Below, one piece after another: positions 28,933 through 37,899 of a DNA stretch of 64,000 bases; within the stretch, counting starts at the first letter, position 1; the number at the start of each line of letters is the position of its first letter. The position numbers were made by a program, and so were the translations under genes. The notes below the pieces were generated by a model, which was given only the letters and a program-made list of their open reading frames with translations, was not told the DNA's origin and ran no database searches. The DNA is from Acidaminobacter sp. (GTDB lineage: Bacteria; Bacillota; Clostridia; Peptostreptococcales; Acidaminobacteraceae): NCBI RefSeq assembly GCF_030247605.1, contig NZ_JAOTSB010000017.1:1-64000 (forward strand), given 5' to 3'.

Positions 28933-29487
28933 ATGGAGCAAGCAAAAACCAGGCCCATCTCAACTATTTTCGGCATGATGATCAGCCCGGGGCCTACAGT
29001 CAAAAAAGCCTTGTCAGGCAGGCAGTGGTATCTGGGCTTAATTGTGTCCACCCTCGCGTTTGCGCTTTTTTTCCTGCAAACGGGTCTTGACCTGTATAAG
29101 ACCGGTCAGAAGGGCTTCAGCTTTGTCGCGCTCAGCGCGGCAACCGGAGCAGCTTACGGTCTGCTGGTCATCCCGGTTCTCGGTGTCCTGGTCTGGTCCG
29201 TTTTGAAAGTGGCCAAAACGGACAAAAGTCTTAAATGGGCAATCTCCTCATTTTGCCTCAGCTACAGCGGCGCGCTGATTTACGGATTGATTGGCGTCGC
29301 GTTCTCCCTGATTCTCGGCTGGAAAACGTCTATGGCCTTTGGGGTGACGGGGGTTCTTTGGGCTATAGGGCCAATGATGGTCGGCCTTCGCGAAATGAGC
29401 GGCGGCAAGACAGTGCTTGGCGTCATACTGGCGACACTGGTAGGCAGCTTTGTTCTGCTGAGCTGGGCGCTGCTCGGCAACTATTAG
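28933..29487 (+). CDS. Yip1-like five-span membrane protein
   Basis: A 184-residue membrane protein with about five hydrophobic helices after a short cytosolic N-terminus ending MMISPGPTVKKALSGRQW, the pattern of bacterial Yip1-domain proteins. ATG 28933 follows AAGGAGG at slightly long spacing; an upstream ATG at 28879 has no site. It is the first gene of a tight four-gene operon. Its role is unknown; Yip1-like proteins often accompany exported-protein or permease genes. Confidence 0.7.
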   Translation: MEQAKTRPISTIFGMMISPGPTVKKALSGRQWYLGLIVSTLAFALFFLQTGLDLYKTGQKGFSFVALSAATGAAYGLLVIPVLGVLVWSVLKVAKTDKSLKWAISSFCLSYSGALIYGLIGVAFSLILGWKTSMAFGVTGVLWAIGPMMVGLREMSGGKTVLGVILATLVGSFVLLSWALLGNY

Positions 29488-29490
29488 GGG

Positions 29491-30054
29491 GTGAAGGGTT
29501 TGAATAGTATCGATGATGGCAGAGTTTTAAGAAACTGGATCCGTCGCCTGTGCTTCATCACCTTTGGCATATGCGCTTTCACCAACCCGCTGGAGCCGCT
29601 CTCAATTTACAACCTGGCCTTTGGCGCGCTCTTTGGCCTGTTCTTTGGCTGGCTTTTCAAGCGGTTCCTCTATCTGTTCCTCGCCGCCATGAACGGACCG
29701 GTGAAGAAGGAATGGGGCAAAAAAGTTATGCGCTATCCTGTTGAGATGGGGATGCTTTTCCTGGTTCCCTTTGCAGTGATGCTGGGCCTTGCAACCTTCG
29801 TACTCAAGTGGCAAAGCGCCGCTTCGTTTATCAGCGCGGGGATGATGGCGGTGGGAACAGCAACCGCTATAGAAGTCAGCCGGCTCAGAGGGAAGTCCAT
29901 GATCCGCAACACTATCGCGACTTCGGGCGTTTCCTTTTTATTCAGCTTTATTTGGACCTACGCACAGCCGTTCCTGTTCCGCGCGCCTGGCCTCATCGAA
30001 GGCGGGATCACCTTTGTGCGTTCGTTGATTTTCGGAGGAGGTGGCTTGTCTTGA
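29491..30054 (+). CDS. Polytopic membrane protein, unknown function
   Basis: A 187-residue protein with four to six hydrophobic helices and a basic loop (NGPVKKEWGKKVMRYP). The start is GTG 29491, three bases after the previous stop, or TTG 29500, which is better spaced from GGGGGTGA. Its last codons (GGAGGAGGTGG in the DNA) form the ribosome binding site of the next gene, so the two are translationally coupled. No family recognised. Confidence 0.65.
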   Translation: MKGLNSIDDGRVLRNWIRRLCFITFGICAFTNPLEPLSIYNLAFGALFGLFFGWLFKRFLYLFLAAMNGPVKKEWGKKVMRYPVEMGMLFLVPFAVMLGLATFVLKWQSAASFISAGMMAVGTATAIEVSRLRGKSMIRNTIATSGVSFLFSFIWTYAQPFLFRAPGLIEGGITFVRSLIFGGGGLS

Positions 30055-32942
30055 GACGTTTTACGGTAAAACTTTTAATCGCGTTTTTGATCGCAGCTCA
30101 AGCGCTGCCTTTTGTAACTTTAACCAGGATCGGAACCGCACCGTCCTTCGCGGTCAGCGTCAAAGAGGAAAGTGTCCGGGTCAGTGCACCTTACGAGAAG
30201 GTGCTTGCCAGCGAGGGTGATTGGTTCACAGGCCGTCCTTCCATAGGAAGCACCTCCTCTTTAACGGTGGATTATAATGGTGAGATTCTGGTGAGTGAAG
30301 CATCCGAACCAATCAGCTTTACTACCCGCGAAGAGGCGCTGGTCAGCGAGATTTACGTCAGCACCGCAGCAGGCGAGAGCCTGACCCTCGTGGATGAGGC
30401 GGGGAACCTGTATCCGGGATTTGAGGCGGTTCGCGTCAGTGAGGACACGCAAGTCTTTCAGGCGCCCGGTGATGTCAGGCTTCCGGCGGGCAGCTACACG
30501 GCAGAAGGTGCTTCAGGAGATTTTGTGATCAAAGGCGTGAATGCCGATGGTCAGTCGCGTTACAACGAACAGATCGTCGAACAGGCAGCTGAAGTCCTGG
30601 GTGTTCCGGCGGAAACGGTGACTGTAGGGGAAGAGGCGGCGGCTGCGGAACCATCGGCAGCTTCCGGTGCTGCTGGCAAGCGTCCTGCCATGTTCGTTCT
30701 GGACGATACCTATCTGATCGACGAAATCATGCTCAACACCTTCAACAACGGCATGGGCGCGGCGCCTGGCCTCATTGCCATTTTGGATGAATCCAATCAG
30801 GTGATCTACACGCAGCAGGCTTACGGCGGAAAGGTCGGAACGCTGGCCAACGGTCTCTGGATCGTCAAGCCGGGGATCCTGCTGCCGGCGGGCACGTATT
30901 ACATAGGATCATCCGATCCTTCTGTCATAGGGTATGACGCTGCCGGCGAGCCCATGTTCTATCTGACGGCTTACCCTACGATCCCGGAAGAGCTGGATGT
31001 GACCGGAACGTATAAAATCAACGTGGATACGGCTAAGACCTCAACCATCATGGGGCCGGTGTCAGGGGCGCCGACGCCATTTTTGACAGACTTTGAACTG
31101 ACCGTCCTTCACAAGGAGGGCTTTGTGGAGCTGATTGGCACTTATGAAGGCATGCCGGTCTCCCAGAACTGCAAGATTATCAATGAGACTGAGAATGGTC
31201 TCGTGGCGGTGTTTGATTTCGCCGCGGATTTGTCAGGGCTGCCTTATAAAGCCAAAGTGGACACAAAGGTAGAAGTGACCTTCACTCAGGACGATACCGG
31301 GCTGGTGTCGGTATCCTTTAACGGCGACGCTCATTACAGCCGCGCGGCCAGCGGAACTCGCGGCGCGGACGACAACACTTATGTGGTCAGCGGCAGCGGC
31401 AGCCGGGTGACGACGGAGCTCCCGGCCTATGTCATAGCGGCGCTGGGTGCTGCGCCGAGTGTTGGGAACATTCCGGGGGCAGATTCGCCCTTACAGAATG
31501 CAGTTGGCATTTTGTTTCCACCACTGGTGGGCCTCGTGGTCAGCGTCATGCAAGAGGCGCTGAAGAAGAAGGAAGCGGCCAGACAGGCGGGTAAACCTGC
31601 TCGGGACAAAGCCTGGTATAGCAAAAAATATCCTGGAAAAACAGATGAGCAGCTCGCCTGGATCATGCTGGCGGATGCCATGGGAAGTACCGATGAGCCT
31701 GATGAGGGCGATGCAGTGTCAATGGGAGACAATGAAGCGTCTGAAGGTTCAGGAGACTCAGAGGGCTCAGGGGGCACAGGTGATAATCAGGATTGGTCAG
31801 AGGATGAGGCTGAGACCGAGGCGGATTATGAGCCTGAGCCTGAACCGGAAACCGAGCCTGAATCAGAGCCGGAACCGGAGCCTAAACCAGAGCAGGCTGC
31901 AGAACCAGAACCAGAGCCAAACAAAGAGGCTGAGGCCGATGGTCAGAAGACCGCCGAAAATGCCGCGGCTGAGTCCAAAGAGCCGGAGACTATGGTGCTC
32001 AAGACCTCAGCAAGAGGCGCTGAAAGCTTGTATGTCAAGGATCCTGAAACTGGCCAGTGGATCAATGCAGAAACCGGCGGCGTCCTCGATTATGAGGACT
32101 ATAAGGCCAACGCGGAGGATAAGTTCGCTCAGGAGCTGGCTGTGATTGAGAAACACTCAGCTGACAACCAGAAGCCGGATGAGGAATTCGCGAAGGCCAT
32201 GAAGCAGATTGATGATGATTTCAAGAAGGATCAGTTCCTTCAGAAGATGGAGAAAAAATACGGAACGGACAAGCTTGGGCTGATCAAAGCAACCATCACC
32301 CAGCGCGCAGAGCAGGAGCGGGAAAACTTTGAAACCTGGCAGCGCATTGGCGACATTGCGGCTGTTGGTGAGGTCAGCTCCAAGGTCGTGCTCGCCGGTG
32401 CGGACACCGCCATTGATATCATGGGTGAGACAGTTCCGGGCGGGAAATATGTGCGCGGGGTCTATAAGGTCGCAAAAGGGACCATTGGGTCCGCTGCGGA
32501 AAGCCAAGCGAAAGGCGATGGCTGGGGCGCAGGCGCTGCAGAGGGATTTGTCAAAGGTGTTGGCGACGCGACCGGCGACTTTGTGAAAAATCCATACGCG
32601 AAGGCTATTGTCACTACCGCCAGTGAGTCTGCAGGATCTGCGGCAGGCGCTTATCTTAAAGGTGAGGACTATATCCAGGCAGCTCAGAACGGTTATGTGG
32701 ATGGTGTCTACAAAGTGACGGTAGGCGCGGTTTCGGATTATGCCCTCGGAAGTGCACCGGATGTGGACTTGCCGGATGTGCCAATAAGAGTGGATTCTAC
32801 GCTTAAAAAGATCTTCACCAGCAAAGGCGGACAGGACAAGATGAAAACGGCATTGACGGATGAATTCGTCTTGAAACCTAATGCGCTGGAGCCTGCAAAG
32901 AACCTCATTCAGGTCGAACGTCCTGAGTTTGCTAAAAAATAG
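30051..32942 (+). CDS. Large exported protein with acidic Glu/Pro tract and Gly/Ala-rich C-terminus
   Basis: A 963-residue protein. TTG 30051 overlaps the previous stop and follows GGAGGAGGTGG; it gives a good signal peptide (RRFTVKLLIAFLIAAQALPF). Residues about 40-500 look like beta-rich extracellular domains; about 562-646 is a tract of Glu-Pro pairs; the last 200 residues are Gly/Ala-rich with alternating small residues (GADTAIDIMGETVPGG, AAESQAKGDGWGAGAAEGF), reminiscent of glycine-zipper regions of bacterial toxins. The function is unknown. Exact uptake-like motifs occur at 30543 (NADGQ) and 31935 (EADGQ), both in weakly constrained regions. Confidence 0.7.
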   Translation: MRRFTVKLLIAFLIAAQALPFVTLTRIGTAPSFAVSVKEESVRVSAPYEKVLASEGDWFTGRPSIGSTSSLTVDYNGEILVSEASEPISFTTREEALVSEIYVSTAAGESLTLVDEAGNLYPGFEAVRVSEDTQVFQAPGDVRLPAGSYTAEGASGDFVIKGVNADGQSRYNEQIVEQAAEVLGVPAETVTVGEEAAAAEPSAASGAAGKRPAMFVLDDTYLIDEIMLNTFNNGMGAAPGLIAILDESNQVIYTQQAYGGKVGTLANGLWIVKPGILLPAGTYYIGSSDPSVIGYDAAGEPMFYLTAYPTIPEELDVTGTYKINVDTAKTSTIMGPVSGAPTPFLTDFELTVLHKEGFVELIGTYEGMPVSQNCKIINETENGLVAVFDFAADLSGLPYKAKVDTKVEVTFTQDDTGLVSVSFNGDAHYSRAASGTRGADDNTYVVSGSGSRVTTELPAYVIAALGAAPSVGNIPGADSPLQNAVGILFPPLVGLVVSVMQEALKKKEAARQAGKPARDKAWYSKKYPGKTDEQLAWIMLADAMGSTDEPDEGDAVSMGDNEASEGSGDSEGSGGTGDNQDWSEDEAETEADYEPEPEPETEPESEPEPEPKPEQAAEPEPEPNKEAEADGQKTAENAAAESKEPETMVLKTSARGAESLYVKDPETGQWINAETGGVLDYEDYKANAEDKFAQELAVIEKHSADNQKPDEEFAKAMKQIDDDFKKDQFLQKMEKKYGTDKLGLIKATITQRAEQERENFETWQRIGDIAAVGEVSSKVVLAGADTAIDIMGETVPGGKYVRGVYKVAKGTIGSAAESQAKGDGWGAGAAEGFVKGVGDATGDFVKNPYAKAIVTTASESAGSAAGAYLKGEDYIQAAQNGYVDGVYKVTVGAVSDYALGSAPDVDLPDVPIRVDSTLKKIFTSKGGQDKMKTALTDEFVLKPNALEPAKNLIQVERPEFAKK

Positions 32943-32952
32943 GAGGGGTATC

Positions 32953-33858
32953 ATGCATATCAATTTTAACGCTTTGGCCTATTTGGCCGGCCTCTATAGA
33001 ACAGACAACAGTTTGAGCCCCTTGAAAAGTGCCGGAAAAGGCGATCCGGTTCAGGGTGAGGCCTTTTTAAAGGAATCCGGGATGCTTACCGAGTCTGGGA
33101 TCAGAAATGAGGCCAAAGAGATTCTGGAAGTTTTGGCAGAGCCTCAGCGTTCCGGCAGAATTGCTATTCGCGAGGGAAATGCTTTAATTGAAAAAATTGG
33201 GTACCGAAGAAATGAGGGGTTTTCCCTTGTGGAACGGACGGCTGAAGGGGTGGAGGTCACAGCGCCGGCGACACTTCAGCCAACGCTGCTGGCGCTCTCT
33301 CAAGTCACTGGCATGTCACGTGTGATAGCCTGGGATTTGGAAGTTGAGCTGCCATCGGCAGAGGCACTGGTCTATCTGGGGCTGGTGGACTTATACAGAA
33401 AGACGGCTATGCTGGGATTGTGGCAGGTTGGAGCACCTGACGTGAATGTCTCCGCGCTGGAAACTCACCTAAACGATCCGGTGCCGGGCTCTCTTGTGGC
33501 CATGGTCAAGGGGAAGCAGGACAGCAGTGCTTTGACAATTGGCCGAGCTGAACTCAGCAGCATGCTGAACCGCTTGGAAATGGTTCAGATTCTGGAGGGA
33601 GATCAGGTTAGGCTGACAGGAGATCATGCGAAATTTGCCATGGAGTTTCTTGTGCCGAGAGCAGTGACGACTCTGGAGGTGTACAATCGTTCAGAAGACA
33701 AGATTGCGGGAAATGAATCCCTCGTGATCAGCGCCGGGCTAAATGAGCATCTGCTCATAAAATTGGGGGCTTACCAGTGGGCACTGTCATTGATTTCCGG
33801 CAGCTATCTGTTGAAGCTCATTGAAAACGTTCTGAATGCGCCTGAACTGGAAATTTAG
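32953..33858 (+). CDS. Soluble protein of the secreted-protein operon, unknown function
   Basis: A 301-residue protein with no signal peptide or spans, ten bases after the large exported protein. TAGGAGGGG lies eight bases before ATG 32953. It is mixed alpha/beta with two similar-sized halves and a winged-helix-like stretch (RAELSSMLNRLEMVQILEGDQVRLTG). Its size and position next to a large exported substrate recall cytosolic chaperones of specialised secretion systems, but I see no sequence motif that proves this. Confidence 0.55.
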   Translation: MHINFNALAYLAGLYRTDNSLSPLKSAGKGDPVQGEAFLKESGMLTESGIRNEAKEILEVLAEPQRSGRIAIREGNALIEKIGYRRNEGFSLVERTAEGVEVTAPATLQPTLLALSQVTGMSRVIAWDLEVELPSAEALVYLGLVDLYRKTAMLGLWQVGAPDVNVSALETHLNDPVPGSLVAMVKGKQDSSALTIGRAELSSMLNRLEMVQILEGDQVRLTGDHAKFAMEFLVPRAVTTLEVYNRSEDKIAGNESLVISAGLNEHLLIKLGAYQWALSLISGSYLLKLIENVLNAPELEI

Positions 33859-34189
33859 TTGTCAATGATTATAGGGTGTGAAATAATTTAAAGAGAGGGA
33901 TCTGCCTAAATGGTGGGTCCCTTTTCAATTTTTATCAAAATATTTTTACAAAATGACCGAATATTTTTACAAAATGGTTCTGAATGCGCAGTTGACTTTT
34001 TGGTCCAACAACATGAGAAGGCGTTGGCGTGGAACGTAAGTAGGTTGAAGGATGGCTAAAATAGCCAAAACCATCGGCTGAAACAAATAATTACAAAACA
34101 ATTAAGAAAAACGCCATCTTGGCATCCCTCTTGCTCTATAGACCGGTGACGCAATTATTCATCATCATAAAAAAGAAAGCAGGGGAATT
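33859..34189. promoter_or_regulatory. Terminator, paired direct repeats and brnQ leader
   Basis: A terminator hairpin lies at 33894-33928. The 16-mer ATATTTTTACAAAATG is repeated exactly at 33940 and 33961, a 21-base step that would put two sites on the same DNA face. A small hairpin (GGCTA/TAGCC) and a degenerate motif CCATCGGC follow near 34070. I looked for a T-box and found no sequence resembling its antiterminator. Confidence 0.5.
33894..33928 (+). terminator. Terminator of the 28.9-33.9 kb operon
   Basis: AGGGATCTGCC and GGTGGGTCCCT pair with one mismatch around TAAAT, followed by TTTTC. It lies about 35 bases after the stop of the fourth gene. Confidence 0.75.
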
Positions 34190-35527
34190 ATGGAAAACAA
34201 GAACATGTTTCGTGACGCAATGGTAGTGGGCTTTGCAATGTTTGCCATTTATTTTGGCGCCGGCAATTTGATTTTCCCGCCGTTTATTGGTTTTGAGACG
34301 GGAACAAACTGGATTGCGGGTTTGGTTGGCCTTGTTCTGACAGGTATCGCGCTCCCGATCCTCGCCGTTGTGGCGGTCGCCAACGCGGGCGGCACTTTCA
34401 AGGACCTCACACGCCCGATCAATCCGTGGTTTTACCAAGTTTACAATGTCCTCGTCATGATTGGTGTAGGTATGCTCATCACGATCCCGCGGACGGCGGC
34501 GGTTGCCTATGAAACCGGCTTCAGCGTGATTTTGCCGATGGTCGACCCCGGTCTCCTGAAGCCCATCGCCATCATCTCCTTCTTCGCATTGACGTATTAC
34601 TTCGCCAACGACAAATCCCAGGTTATTGACAAGGTCGGCAAAGTGCTGACGCCGGTGCTGCTGGTCATCCTCGTGGGCATTGTCATCCTGGCGATCGTCA
34701 ATCCCCTCGGCGCGCCGGTCGCAACGGAAATTGCGAATCCTTTCTACTTCGCTTTCACCCAGGCCTATCAGACGGGAGACGTTCTGACGGGCCTCCTCTG
34801 TGCGGTGATCTTTGTCGAAGCCCTTCGCGGCAAGGGTTACACGGAAAAGGCGAGCAACGTCAAAATGATTCTTCTTGCGTGTGTCTTTGCGTTCGCTGGT
34901 CTGTTTGTGGTCTATGGCGGCCTTGAGTACCTTGGCGCAACGGGCAACAGCTTATTTGAAGCCGGTACCGACCATACTGTGCTTTTGACAGGTCTTGTAC
35001 AAAAGTTGGCAGGCAACGGCGGATTATACGCCCTCGCGGTTGCGGTCGCCCTCGCCTGCCTGACGACCTCTGTAGGTCTGACTGCGGTTTTGGCGGATTT
35101 TCTTAATGGTATTTCAAAGCAAAAGATCAGCTACAAAGTCGGCGTCGCGCTCACTTGCGGCATAGGCGTCATCCAGGCTATGGGCGGCGTTGCCAAGATC
35201 ATTGTCATTGCAGGACCGATCTTTATGGGCATCTACCCAATCTCCATCTTGCTGGTGATCCTGGGCCTCTTCAGCAAGTACGTTCCAAACGATGGCGTTT
35301 GGAAGGGCTCCGCATTGTTGGTTGTCCTCGTCAGCCTTTACGATTCCTTCTCGATCATAGGCGCCATAGCTGGGTTCCAGCTGCCGGCGGCGCTGACCAA
35401 CCTTTACATGACGATTCCGCTTGCGGGCCAGGGCTTTGCCTGGATCGTGCCGGCTATTGTTGGCGGTATTGTGGGTGGCGTGATTTTCAAGGGCAAGAAG
35501 AGTGAAGCGGTTGTGGAAGCGGCTTAG
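34190..35527 (+). CDS. brnQ: Branched-chain amino acid transporter, LivCS family
   Basis: A 445-residue carrier with about 12 spans. The N-terminal block FAIYFGAGNLIFPPFIG is diagnostic of BrnQ, which imports leucine, isoleucine and valine with Na+ or H+. It is monocistronic, with a terminator about 60 bases downstream. GCAGGGGAATT precedes the ATG. The exact motif at 34534 encodes LPMVD in a loop. Confidence 0.95.
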   Translation: MENKNMFRDAMVVGFAMFAIYFGAGNLIFPPFIGFETGTNWIAGLVGLVLTGIALPILAVVAVANAGGTFKDLTRPINPWFYQVYNVLVMIGVGMLITIPRTAAVAYETGFSVILPMVDPGLLKPIAIISFFALTYYFANDKSQVIDKVGKVLTPVLLVILVGIVILAIVNPLGAPVATEIANPFYFAFTQAYQTGDVLTGLLCAVIFVEALRGKGYTEKASNVKMILLACVFAFAGLFVVYGGLEYLGATGNSLFEAGTDHTVLLTGLVQKLAGNGGLYALAVAVALACLTTSVGLTAVLADFLNGISKQKISYKVGVALTCGIGVIQAMGGVAKIIVIAGPIFMGIYPISILLVILGLFSKYVPNDGVWKGSALLVVLVSLYDSFSIIGAIAGFQLPAALTNLYMTIPLAGQGFAWIVPAIVGGIVGGVIFKGKKSEAVVEAA

Positions 35528-35583
35528 GGCTGAGGCTTCAATTGCGTGTTAGATGAATGGTGTTTTGAATGGTTTTCAAAGGT

Positions 35584-35618
35584 GCACAGCAGGCCCTGGC
35601 GGGTCTGCTGTGTTCTTT
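35584..35618 (+). terminator. Terminator of brnQ
   Basis: CACAGCAGGCCC and GGGTCTGCTGTG form a stem with loop TGGC, followed by TTCTTTTG. Confidence 0.8.
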
Positions 35619-35684
35619 TGTTATTATGGGACGAAAGTTGGACCGGGTGGCCAATTAGCGTCGACATCAGCGCTCCCAATTCAA

Positions 35685-35729
35685 AAGGAAGAGGACTCAA
35701 GTGCCGCCGGCGCTTGAGTCCTCTTCCTT
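35685..35729 (-). terminator. Terminator of the amidohydrolase gene
   Basis: AAGGAAGAGGACTCAAG pairs with CTTGAGTCCTCTTCCTT around GTGCCGCCGGCG; on the minus strand the stem is followed by TTGAATTG. It lies 26 bases after the stop at 35755. Confidence 0.8.
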
Positions 35730-35754
35730 ATCAATCAATAATTAGCTGTATTTG

Positions 35755-37383
35755 TTATTTTGCAGCGCTCTCATACACCAACGCCCCGCCCATATACGTC
35801 TCCAGAACCTGTGTCTGGCCAATGGTCATGGGATCAATCTCCAGAATGTCCCGGTCTAGGACGATAAAATCCGCTTCAAAGCCAGGCGCAAGCTGTCCGA
35901 CGTCCGGGAAGCCGACGACCCTTGACGCCTCGCGGGTATAGAGCTGAATGGCGGTGGCTGGATCGACCCGGTGCTGCTGGCCGTTGTCAGTGCCATCGTA
36001 GCTTATGCGGGTGACGGCAGCCTGGATGCCCACGAAAGGATTTGACGGGTCTGCCCAAGAGGTCGCCGGCGCGTCTGAGGAAAAGGCGAGCTGTACACCG
36101 GCGTCAAGTATGGAACGGACTGGATAGGTGTTCTTTGTACGGATGGAGCCCAGGTTGTTGAGATAGCTCTCGATTTCCGCAAAGAGAAACACGGGCTGGG
36201 TGACAAAGGCGATGCCCATTTCGGCACTCTTTTTCAGCGCCGCTGGGGTCGGCATGGCAGCGTGCTCGATGCGAAGCTGAGGGGTGTCGGCTTTCCGGTA
36301 AAAGGTATCTACGATCATGTCTATGGCTTTTTCGCCCATGGCATGGGCGAGGAGCTGGAGATTGTGGGTTTTGGCATAGGCGCCGGCAGCACTGAGTTCG
36401 TCGGGGGTGATGGTGGCCATGCCGCAGTTGGCGTTTGGATCGTCGCCCTGGTGTGCGGAAAGGAAGGGCGGGTCCACCCAGGCGGTTCTGCCGGAGACGC
36501 TGCCATCGGCTAATGTCTTGACACCGCCCACGAAGATGGGCTGGTTGTGATCGAGGCGTTCAGGGGCAAAGGGTGGGGCGTTCTTCAGGTCATCCCACAG
36601 GTAATAGAGGGCGACGCGCTGGCGGAAACCGGCCTGGCGCGCGGCGGTGTAGAGGTCGAAATAATCCGTGGGGCCGGTGCGGGCAAACATTTCAGTGACA
36701 CCGGTGATGCCCTGGGAAAGCAGGGTGGTGCTGAGGTTGGCCAGGCTGGCGGCGGTTTCTTTGAGCTTTTTTTCTGGGAGGACCTTGAAGAGCAGTTCCC
36801 GGGCAGTTTCGTAGAGGATGCCGTTTGGTTCGCCGTCCGCGTCCCGGCCTATGGCGCCGCCTGCCGGATCCGGCGTGTTGCGGTCAATGCCGGCGAGTTC
36901 CAGGGCCATGCTGTTGACGGAGTAGATGTGGGCGCAGGTGCGCATCATGCTGACGGGGGCGTCGGTGGTCGCCCTGTCCAGGTCGTGGCGTGTCGGGGTG
37001 CGGCCTTCTCTCAGCTTGCCTTCGTCGTAGCCCCAGCCTTCGATCCAGACGCCGGGGCCTTGAGCCTCACGCTTTTCGCGGATTTGAGAAATCATCTCTT
37101 CTATGGAATAAAGGGCGGGCGGGGTGCAGGCAATCTGAACCGCGGCGTTAGCTAGGTACACTGGGTGCATGTGGGCGTCGATCAACCCCGGCAGGACTCT
37201 GCGGTCTTTGAGGTCGGTGGTTGTGAGATGATAGGCTTTAGCCAAGGCTATGTGATCGATGTCAGATTCGCTGCCAATCCACACAATTTTTCCATTTCGA
37301 ACGACCATGGCGTCGGCATAGGGCTGCTTTGGGTTGGCCGTGAAAATCCGGCCGTTGACAAACAACTTTTGCTCTTGCTGCAT
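35755..37383 (-). CDS. Metal-dependent amidohydrolase, YtcJ-like
   Basis: A 542-residue soluble enzyme of the amidohydrolase-3 group. Metal ligands are in LPGLIDAHMHP near residue 65; later RIEHAAM and the C-terminal SDAPATSW aspartate complete the usual set. Relatives include N-substituted formamide deformylase and many untested YtcJ proteins, so the substrate is open. AAGGAGGCGA precedes the ATG. It is monocistronic. Confidence 0.88.
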   Translation of the reverse strand: MQQEQKLFVNGRIFTANPKQPYADAMVVRNGKIVWIGSESDIDHIALAKAYHLTTTDLKDRRVLPGLIDAHMHPVYLANAAVQIACTPPALYSIEEMISQIREKREAQGPGVWIEGWGYDEGKLREGRTPTRHDLDRATTDAPVSMMRTCAHIYSVNSMALELAGIDRNTPDPAGGAIGRDADGEPNGILYETARELLFKVLPEKKLKETAASLANLSTTLLSQGITGVTEMFARTGPTDYFDLYTAARQAGFRQRVALYYLWDDLKNAPPFAPERLDHNQPIFVGGVKTLADGSVSGRTAWVDPPFLSAHQGDDPNANCGMATITPDELSAAGAYAKTHNLQLLAHAMGEKAIDMIVDTFYRKADTPQLRIEHAAMPTPAALKKSAEMGIAFVTQPVFLFAEIESYLNNLGSIRTKNTYPVRSILDAGVQLAFSSDAPATSWADPSNPFVGIQAAVTRISYDGTDNGQQHRVDPATAIQLYTREASRVVGFPDVGQLAPGFEADFIVLDRDILEIDPMTIGQTQVLETYMGGALVYESAAK

Positions 37384-37899
37384 TCAAATCGCCTCCTTAA
37401 TCTTGTCATTTGTAATCGCAAATATTGTGCCAATTCTTGATTTTATCTTCTTCATGTGGGGGTAACGGCTTGAAAGCTTCATTTTGGCTGCTTGTGGGGA
37501 TTTTGGGAAACTGGACTGGACTCAGGAATGCTTCTGAAAATCAAAAAATAGGCATTTGAGGGTGAGAAGACGTAAAAAAAGTTTTACAACTGTGAAGGGG
37601 GTGGTTTGTGAATTTGAAGGACGCCGGGCATTTGAGGGGGCAAGGCACTCGTTGAAAACCATTTTCGCAAGCTCTGGCACCGAATTGAATTGAGTGTCAG
37701 ACACCAAAGTTGAATGAGTGTCAGTCACCAAAGCTGAGTGAGTGTCAGTCACCAAAGTTGAGTGAGTGTCAGTCACCAAAGTTGAGTGAGTGTCAGTCAC
37801 CAAACCAAATCCGGTCCGCGTCACCAAACTTAATTGGGTAATCAGGTCCTGGAAAGGGTATACAAAACCGTGGAAAATCAATCAACCGGAGGGCTGAAC
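37384..37899. other. Intergenic region with repeat array
   Basis: About 515 bases between divergent genes. The first 270 hold the amidohydrolase promoter region with no clear signal; 37661-37827 is a six-unit 24-bp array; GGAGGG at 37888 serves the ABC ATPase. Confidence 0.7.
37661..37827 (+). repeat. 24-bp repeat array, 6 units with header
   Basis: Header ATTTTCGCAAGCTCTGGCACC, then cores at 37694, 37718, 37742, 37766, 37790 (GTGTCAG(A/T)CACCAA) and 37814 (GTCCGCGTCACCAA), all 24 bases apart. The two core subtypes are joined in one array without loss of phase. Confidence 0.93.

Noticed and set aside
29808-30050. N-terminal extension of the 963-residue exported protein
   Set aside because: This part of the frame overlaps the preceding membrane-protein gene, reads as Arg-rich non-protein sequence, and the signal peptide and ribosome binding site fit TTG 30051.
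33977-34189. T-box or other amino-acid riboswitch before brnQ
   Set aside because: No T-box antiterminator-like sequence and no terminator/antiterminator pair were found in the leader.
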